Part shown: one piece after another, positions 57,832 to 64,000 of the stretch
How positions within the stretch are numbered: position 1 is the first letter of the stretch
Layout of the letters: every line of letters starts with the position of its first letter
Source: CAIWHR01 sp963846855
Lineage (GTDB): Bacteria; Pseudomonadota; Gammaproteobacteria; Burkholderiales; Casimicrobiaceae
Direction: 5' to 3'
Assembly: GCA_963846855.1 (NCBI GenBank)
Contig: CAWJXK010000007.1
Coordinates: forward strand, 434,001 to 498,000
Length of the DNA: 64,000 bases
Position numbers and translations under genes: made by a program
Notes under the pieces: model-generated
The model's input: the letters and a program-made list of their open reading frames with translations, nothing else
Told to the model about the DNA's origin: nothing
Database searches by the model: none

Positions 57832-60339
57832 ATGAATGCGCGCCACATGTTCGCGCTCTTGACCTCCGCGGTCGCGGGCGCCTCGTTCCTGGGATCCGCC
57901 TCGGCACAACAGGTCAATGGCGTTTTGGGTTCTCCGAGCGCCACCACGACGATCGACGGCAAGCAGCTTCCGCCGCCCGATCCGAAATTCGGTGGCGTGA
58001 TCCGGGAAAAAGCGTCGGAATCGAAGCAGTGGTGGGCGCCACGCGTCGTGCCGCCGAAAGGCGCGCCCAACGTGCTGCTGATCATGACCGACGATAGCGG
58101 ATTCGGCGCGCCGGGCACGTTCGGCGGCGTCGTCCCAACTCCGGCGATGGACCGCATCGCAAAGGCCGGGCTGCGCTACACGAATTTCCATTCGACGTCG
58201 CTCTGCTCGCCGTCGCGCGCGGCATTGATCACGGGACGCAACCACCATGTCGCCGGGTTCGGCGTGGTGGGCGAAATCGCGACGGGGTTCCCGGGGTATG
58301 ACTCGGTCATCCGGAAGGAGAACGGCACCATCGGTGCCATCCTGAGGGACAACGGCTACGCGACCTCCTGGTTCGGCAAGAATCACAACACGCCCTTCTA
58401 CCAGGCGACCTCCGCCGGGCCGTTCGAGCAGTGGCCGAACGGCATGGGCTTCGAATACTTTTACGGCTTCGTCGGTGGCGACACCAGCCAGTGGCAGCCG
58501 AACCTGTTCCGCAACACGACGGCCATCTACCCGTTCCAGGGAAATCCGGGCTGGAACCTGACCACCGCCATGGCCGACGAGGCGATCCACTACATGAGGG
58601 AGCTGAAGGAGATCGCTCCCGACAAGCCGTTCCTTGTCTACTACGTGCCGGGCGGCACGCACTCGCCGCATCATCCGACGCCGGAGTGGATCAAGAAGAT
58701 CAGCGACATGCATCTGTTCGACGGCGGCTGGAACAAGGTGCGCGAGACCATCTTCGCCAATCAGAAGCGGCTCGGCATCATGCCTGCCAACGCCCAGCTG
58801 ACCCCGTGGCCGAAGGATCTGCCGCAGTGGGATTCGCTGAGCGTGGAAGAGAAGACGCTCTTCATCAAGCAGGCCGACGTCTTCGGCGCCTACCTCGCCT
58901 ATACCGACCACGAGATCGGCCGCGTGATCCAGGCGGTCGAGGACATGGGCCAGCTCGACAACACGCTGATCATCTACATTGCCGGCGACAACGGCGCCAG
59001 CGCCGAAGGCATGCTGAACGGCACGCCGAACGAGTTCACCACGTTCAACGGCGTGCCCGTGCCGGTGAAGGACCAGTTCCTCTGGTACCCGTTCTGGGGA
59101 TCGGAGCGGACTTTCCCGCACTTCGCGGCGGCGTGGTCGTGGGCGATGGACACGCCATTCAAGTGGACGAAGCAGGTCGCCTCGCATTACGGCGGGACTG
59201 CGCAGGGCGTAGCGATGTCGTGGCCGGGGCACATTACCGACGTCGGCGGCATCCGGCGTCAGTTCTCCCATCTCATCGACATCGCTCCGACGATCCTCGA
59301 AGCTACAGGTATCCCGCTGCCGGATACCGTCGACGGCATCAAGCAGCGTCCGATGGACGGCGTCAGCATGGCGTACACGTGGAGCAAGGCGAGCGCCAAC
59401 ACGCCGACGAAGCACACCACGCAATACTTCGAGATGCTCGGCAACCGCGCGATCTATCACGACGGCTGGATCGCGGCGACAACCCCGGCGACCATCCCTT
59501 GGGAACTGAGCACCAAGCCGGCACCCGACGTGATCACCGGCTACAACTGGGAGCTCTACAACGTCGGTGATCTGCAATCGGCGGATCCCACCGAGAACAA
59601 CGACCTCGCGGCAAAGATGCCGGACAAGCTGAAGCAGATGCAGGACCTCTTCTACGCCGAGGCGAAGAAGTTCGACGTGCTGCCGCTCGACAACACGTCG
59701 CTCCTGCGCTGGAACTCGCCGCGCCCGAACCTCACCGGAGGCCGCAAGGTCTTCACCTATTCGGGCGAACCGATCAGCACCCCCAACAGCGGCGCTCCGA
59801 GCATTCTGAACAAGTCGTACGCCATTACCGCCGAGGTCACGATTCCCGAGGGCGGTGCGGAAGGCATGATCGTCACCGACGGCGGACGTTTCGGCGGCTA
59901 CGGGCTGTTCCTCAGCAAGGGCGAGTTTGGGCTCGGCCGCGGCAAGGTGGTGTTCCTCTACAACCTGCTCGACCTCAAGCGCACGACGTGGGAGGGGCCT
60001 GAGCTCTCTGCCGGCAAGCACACGATCGTGTTCGACTTCAAGTCCGATGGTCCGGGCCTGGGCAAGGGAGGCACGGGCGTGCTCTTGGTGGACGGCAAGG
60101 AAGTGGCGAAGAATTCCATCGAACACGGCACCCCGATCACGTGGCCGGAAGACGAGACGTTCGACATCGGCCAGGACACCCGCACGCCGCTGGCACTCAT
60201 CGAGTATCGCTACGACACGCCGTTCAAGTTCACCGGGAAGATCAACAAGGTGACCTTCAACCTCGGCGACGAAAAGTTGACCGCAGAGGAGCAGGAGGCG
60301 GTGCACAAGGCTCTCGCCCGAGCGCGCGACGAGCTTTAG
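57832..60339 (+). CDS. Exported sulfatase (arylsulfatase family)
   Basis: 835 residues with a signal peptide ending near SASAQ. Sulfatase domain: NVLLIMTDDSGFGAPGTFGG with metal Asp87/Asp88, and STSLCSPSRAALITGR where Cys125 (CSPSR) becomes formylglycine, the catalytic residue. DNGASAEG and HYGGTAQGVAMSWPGHI are further active-site segments. The last 200 residues (from about LTGGRKVFTYSGEP) form a beta-rich accessory domain found in long sulfatases. It hydrolyses a sulfate ester in the periplasm or outside; the substrate is unknown. No maturase gene is in the window. GGGAGAAC precedes the ATG. Confidence 0.92.
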   Translation: MNARHMFALLTSAVAGASFLGSASAQQVNGVLGSPSATTTIDGKQLPPPDPKFGGVIREKASESKQWWAPRVVPPKGAPNVLLIMTDDSGFGAPGTFGGVVPTPAMDRIAKAGLRYTNFHSTSLCSPSRAALITGRNHHVAGFGVVGEIATGFPGYDSVIRKENGTIGAILRDNGYATSWFGKNHNTPFYQATSAGPFEQWPNGMGFEYFYGFVGGDTSQWQPNLFRNTTAIYPFQGNPGWNLTTAMADEAIHYMRELKEIAPDKPFLVYYVPGGTHSPHHPTPEWIKKISDMHLFDGGWNKVRETIFANQKRLGIMPANAQLTPWPKDLPQWDSLSVEEKTLFIKQADVFGAYLAYTDHEIGRVIQAVEDMGQLDNTLIIYIAGDNGASAEGMLNGTPNEFTTFNGVPVPVKDQFLWYPFWGSERTFPHFAAAWSWAMDTPFKWTKQVASHYGGTAQGVAMSWPGHITDVGGIRRQFSHLIDIAPTILEATGIPLPDTVDGIKQRPMDGVSMAYTWSKASANTPTKHTTQYFEMLGNRAIYHDGWIAATTPATIPWELSTKPAPDVITGYNWELYNVGDLQSADPTENNDLAAKMPDKLKQMQDLFYAEAKKFDVLPLDNTSLLRWNSPRPNLTGGRKVFTYSGEPISTPNSGAPSILNKSYAITAEVTIPEGGAEGMIVTDGGRFGGYGLFLSKGEFGLGRGKVVFLYNLLDLKRTTWEGPELSAGKHTIVFDFKSDGPGLGKGGTGVLLVDGKEVAKNSIEHGTPITWPEDETFDIGQDTRTPLALIEYRYDTPFKFTGKINKVTFNLGDEKLTAEEQEAVHKALARARDEL

Positions 60340-61058
60340 CTCCGGACTCCGTCAGTATCGTTCTTGATACTTGGTAACTCGGGCGCAGCCGAGAAAGCGA
60401 GGTTTACCGTGCAGCTGAAGCGGCCGTAACCTGCGACCTGGCGCATTTCCTGCCGGCGCCGTAATCCTGCGCATCGCGTTCGCGGCGGCCATTGCCGGCA
60501 AACGTGATGTCAGAGTCTCAGACACGAAGCGTGGGGTGCTCTGCCCAGGAGGCGCCACGATGGAGCGATCGAGCCGCCCCGGACGAAGCCCGGCACCTCC
60601 TCAACTCCGTCCGGTGCGACAATTTGCCGCGTTGCACCAATTCGGGCCGGCGAACGGGCCCCCGGGCGCGGAGGCGGGGGCGGGGCCTGTTGTTTGTTGG
60701 CACCGGCCACGTGGAATCGGGTGGAGAGAGGGACTTTCTCATTGCCTTCGTCGATATGCGCATGGCATATTTGCTCCGGCAAGGCTAAGAATTGTGGATT
60801 GTGGCAATTCATCGGCGCGGGCGCGAAACGCCCGCAGCGACGCGGTTCACCCTTGCGATGGCGACGCCCGTGTCACCGGGACCGCACCGGCGGCGCCCGA
60901 CGATCAAGTGGAGCGGGGCCCGCTCGTTGGCCCGCGTCGCAGGCGCCACACGGGTTGCGGTTGGGACCCCATATCGGGCGTTCGAGTGGCCCGCAGCGGA
61001 AGTCTGTAGTAGTGTTCCGGTCTGGAAAGTCCTGTCAGCGAATATCGGGGAGCAGCGA
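60340..61058. other. 719-base intergenic stretch without a recognisable gene
   Basis: Open frames here lack family similarity, good starts or plausible composition. A short hairpin AGTATC/GATACT (60354-60371) follows the sulfatase gene and may mark its transcript end. GGGGAG at 61047-61052 is the ribosome-binding site of the next gene. I found no convincing -35/-10 pair, sigma54 site or RNA fold in the rest. Confidence 0.5.
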
Positions 61059-62969
61059 ATGAATCTCGTAAAGAAGATCGGATTGTTGATCGGCGCGGCG
61101 GTGCTGGGCGCGCTCGTCTCCACAAGCGCGCTCGCGCAAGTGACGACGCGATTCACGGTTCCCGGCGGGGCTGCCAATTCGGTCAAGATCCTTCCCGGCC
61201 AGTCGGCGGCGTTCGACGTGCGCGTCGATTCACCCGCGAACGGGCTGGTCGGCGCGTCCTTCACGATCCTCCAGTCGGCGCCAGCGGTGAGCAGCTTCTT
61301 CACAATCACGGCGCGTGACTTCACCGGTTCGATCTTCAACGACGCGGCATCGGGCTTCCCCGATGCGACGGTGCTGGCGCTTCCCAGCGCCCTGCTCAAT
61401 CCCGACAACGACGACAATCTCGGCCGCAGCACGGTCGGCCTGGTTCCCGCCGCCACCGGATCCAACCTTTTCGTCGAGAAGCTCACGCTGACGTCCAACG
61501 TCGCGACTCCGCTCAATACCTACACGATCATTGCCAACCCAGCCAATGCACTCATAAGCGATACGACGACCGACTTCCCCATGAGCCCCGGCGACGTTCG
61601 ACATCATCGTCGGCCAGACGCTCTCGATCACGAAGTCGGGGACGGGCACGGGCACGGTCACCGCCAGCTCGGGTCTCATCAACTGCGGCGCCGTGTGCTC
61701 CGACATCTATCCCGGTAGCGTCGTCACGCTGACGGCGGCGCCAAGGCCCCGGCTCGGACTTCATCGGCTGGAGCGGCGGCAGCCCCGCCTGCTCCGGCAC
61801 TGGCACCTGCGTGGTGACGGTGGACGTCGCCCAGACGGTCAACGCGCAATTCGACCTGACGCCGCAGACGCTGACGGTCACGCTGGACCGGCACGGGAAC
61901 CGGCACGGTCGCGAGCGCTCCCGCGGGCATCAACTGCGCGGCGACTTGCGACTTCACGTTCCCGGGGAACACGGTCGTCACGCTGACGGCGGCGCCCGCG
62001 GGCGGGTCGGTGTTCACCGGCTGGAGCGGTGGCGTTCCGCCTGCTCCGGCACGGGCACGTGCGTCGTGACGATGAATCGGCGCGGGGCGTCACCGCGACG
62101 TTCGACCTGCCGCCGATCGTCCTGACAGTCACCAAATCCGGCACCGGCACGGGCACGGTCACGAGCGCTCCCGTGGGCATCAACTGCGGCGCGACGTGTT
62201 CGTCGGCCGTTCCCGCCGGCGACGGTGGTCACGTTGACCGCAGTGGCCTCCGGCACCTCGGTCTTCATCGGCTGGACCGGCGGCGGATGCGCCGGCACCG
62301 GCACCTGCGTGGTGACTATTGCCGCGGCGACGACGCGTGAATGCGCAGTTCGACCTCACGCCGCAGACGATGAACGTTACGCTGGCCGGCACCGGCACGG
62401 GCGCGGTCACCAGCGTGCCGGCGGGCATCGCGTGTCCGGGAACCTGCAACGTTCACGTTCCCGGCCAATCAGGTGGTGACGCTGACGGCGGTTGCCAACG
62501 CAGGTTCAGCGTTCTCCGGGATGGAGCGGCGGCGTGCCTGCCTGCTCCGGTACGGGCACCTGCGTGCTGACGATGAATCGAGCCGCAGAACGTCACCGCG
62601 ACGTTCGACCTGCCGCCGACGACGACCATCACCGGCATGCCGACCAACCCGTCGAACAACCCGAACCCGCAGTTCACGTTCACCTCGAGCATCCCGGGTT
62701 CGACGTTCCAGTGCCAGCTCGACGGCGGCGCGATCTTCGCCTGCGCATCGCCGACGACGGTCAGCGTGGGCAACGGTCCCCACACGTTCAAGGTGCAGGC
62801 GATCGGTCCGGGAGGCAACGTCGACCCGGTCGGCGCGACCTACGTGTGGACGGCGGCGGGCATCATCGTGGTCAGCGCGATCCCGACGTTGAGCGAATGG
62901 ACGCTGCTGCTGCTCGCACTGCTGGTTGGTACGGCTGGCGTGCTGATGGTGCGGCGCCGCAAGGCCTAA
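61059..62969 (+). CDS. InlB-type-repeat surface protein with IPTL-CTERM signal, frameshifted in this sequence
   Basis: About 635 codons when read across frames. Signal peptide (MNLVKKIGLLIGAAVLGALV ... ALAQ), an N-terminal beta domain (61130-61600), then about five 70-residue repeats of the divergent InlB B-repeat type, each with GTGTGTV, a paired-Cys segment INCGATC, VVTLTA and GWSGG-CSGTGTCVVT. A final Ig-like domain (FTFTSSIPGSTFQCQLDGG) precedes the IPTL-CTERM signal AIPTLSEWTLLLLALLVGTA plus an Arg-rich end. About ten frame changes lie between 61596 and 62584, mostly +1 or -2. Each repeat is intact in one frame or another, so the damage looks technical. Probably an exported, sorted surface protein. 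Confidence 0.72.
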
Positions 62970-63019
62970 TGAGACGAATCGCACGCGGCTGAAAAAAAGC
63001 CGCGGCGAGTGATCCAACG

Positions 63020-63051
63020 GGGGGCTGCCGGAAACGGCAGCCCCCTTTTTT
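63020..63051 (+). terminator. Strong intrinsic terminator
   Basis: GGGGGCTGCCG, tetraloop GAAA, CGGCAGCCCCC, then TTTTTT: a perfect 11-bp stem with a six-base T-run. It ends the IPTL-CTERM gene 50 bases downstream of its stop. Confidence 0.95.
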
Positions 63052-63142
63052 CTTGGCAAGGGAATTGCTTCGTATTTTCGGTATTGCGCGGGGCGAGAGC
63101 CGCGCGCGCCAGCTGTAATGCCAGCGATCCAGGGAGATCCGC

Positions 63143-64000
63143 ATGAAATTCACGTCGCCGCGCCGGCTGTTTGCGATTGCCTTGCTCGTTTTTGTCTTCG
63201 GCGCGCCTGCGCTGGCGCAGCAGGTGCACTTGGCCGGTGTGAAATCGAGGCCTGCCGCCGGCAGCAGCACGGGCGCGCCTAACTTTGACGCGCGGGTGAA
63301 CAACACGACGGCATTGGCCGCCGCTGCGGCCGCGCGCCCTGCGGCGCAAGGGATGCTCCAATCGCGGGTCCCATCGCAGGTGGCTGCTGCCGTGCGGCTC
63401 CGCGGAGAAGGCATCGCGGAATTCCGCTCGCGCACTCCCGCGGCGACCATCGAGCTCTCGCCGGGCACGCTCGCGCCCGAAACGGTCTACAGCGACGCCG
63501 GGTCCGCTGACGATGCCGTCGTCGGCGCCGGGCTTCGAGATCGCGAAGGCATTCCTGCGCAGCGAGCGCGCGATGTACGGCCTCACCGACGCCGAGATCG
63601 ACGCGCTGGAGCTGCTCGGAGAGAGCGACAGCCCGTCCGGGCTGCGCATGCTGCGCGTGCGCCAGCAGGTCAATGGCCGCCCCGTGTTCCTCAGCGAGAC
63701 GCGCATTCTTCTGGACGCGCAAGGCCGTGTGCTGCGCACGCTGGGCGCGCTGGTGCCCGGTGCCGCCGTCGATGCGGAGCCCGAGACCGGCATCATCTCG
63801 GCGTCGGCCGCGCTCGAATCCGCGATGCGCTCGGTCGGCATCCCGCTCGCTCTTGCCGGGATTCACGAGACGGCCGCCACGAGCTTCTCGTCGCTAGGCG
63901 GAAGGATCACGGTCGATGATTCGCGCATCAGCGGCGAGGTCGCGAGCCAGCTCGTCTATTTCCCGTTGCTGCCCGGCACCGTCGTTCCGGCGTGGCAGCA
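63143..64000 (+). CDS. M36 (fungalysin-type) metalloprotease, N-terminal part, frameshifted and cut by the window end
   Basis: Signal peptide (MKFTSPRRLFAIALLVFVFG ... ALAQ), an Ala-rich stretch, then an FTP-type propeptide domain: LRMLRVRQQVNGRPVFLSET, ILLDAQGRVLRTLGALVPG. This propeptide is typical of M36 fungalysins and thermolysin-like proteases. One extra base at 63533 shifts the frame (AG-FEIAKAFLRSERAMYG expected). The catalytic HExxH lies beyond the window, so the protease call depends on the propeptide and is not confirmed. The gene starts about 90 bases after the terminator. Confidence 0.65.

Noticed and set aside
60340..61058. Short open frames (about 100-157 codons) in the gap before the repeat protein.
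   Set aside because: No family similarity, overlapping frames on both strands and unusual composition; no supported gene.
1..64000. Insertion sequences, integrases, prophage genes or a genomic-island boundary.
   Set aside because: I found no transposase, integrase or tRNA-adjacent direct repeat. The tRNA-Ser at 57636 has no visible 3'-end duplication nearby.

Overview
The window is one contiguous piece of a GC-rich betaproteobacterial genome, probably Burkholderiales-like. The lineage call rests on the S10-spc-alpha ribosomal order with infA between secY and rpmJ, a long-form S14 without zinc cysteines, a HemY-type protoporphyrinogen oxidase, system I cytochrome c maturation and IPTL-CTERM proteins. 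It is inference from gene content; no phylogeny was run.

Layout. (1) 1-13740: ribosomal proteins L3 (3' end only) through L17, with SecY, IF-1 and RpoA, all on the + strand. A sigma70 promoter and a hairpin separate the S10 and spc parts, and a heptamer-built inverted repeat lies between infA and rpmJ. (2) 13855-18831, +: galE, then a histidine-degradation operon hutF-hutI-hutG and a small DUF2007-type protein. (3) 18845-30040, -: a haem and cytochrome c block, read ccmA-B-C-D-E-F-G-H-I, then an octahaem nitrite reductase, a CcmI/NrfG-like TPR protein and protoporphyrinogen oxidase. FNR-type boxes precede both ccmA and the nitrite reductase gene. (4) 30273-37121: an Ig-like IPTL-CTERM protein and a CHASE2 adenylate cyclase (+) face a FecR-domain protein and a TPR/beta-barrel protein (-). 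(5) 37290-51609, +: seven tightly packed genes that look like an undescribed trans-envelope electron-transfer system. They are a di-haem b-type membrane protein, an FHA-TM-decahaem cytochrome, a tandem HbpS/GlcG-like lipoprotein, an SH3 plus outer-membrane barrel protein, a decahaem LVIVD-repeat cytochrome, a pentahaem c554-like cytochrome with a CX4CH site, and a cytoplasmic FAD / 2x cyclic-nucleotide-binding / 4x[4Fe-4S] oxidoreductase. (6) 51625-55078, -: a TRAP transporter dctPQM whose two gene junctions carry copies of one dispersed repeat. (7) 55298-60339, +: maeB, tRNA-Ser(GGA) and a large sulfatase. (8) 61059-64000, +: a repeat-rich IPTL-CTERM surface protein, a strong terminator, and the start of an M36-type metalloprotease.

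How the parts fit. Ccm and haem synthesis supply at least 33 c-type haem sites encoded here (8+10+10+5). The nitrite reductase carries the lysine-ligated catalytic haem motif, and the TPR gene beside it may serve its attachment as NrfG does in E. coli. The seven-gene operon has a candidate component in every compartment: cytoplasmic flavin/FeS protein, quinone-facing cytochrome b, inner-membrane-anchored periplasmic decahaem, further cytochromes and an outer-membrane barrel. The oxidoreductase has two cyclic-nucleotide domains, and the nearby adenylate cyclase suggests cAMP control.

Sequence-quality caveat: several genes carry frameshifts (rplW, ccmH, the LVIVD cytochrome, the c554-like cytochrome, the InlB-repeat protein, the M36 protease). 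Most are +1 (or -2) changes that leave conserved motifs intact in successive frames. This pattern, including a hit in essential rplW, points to consensus errors more than to gene decay.
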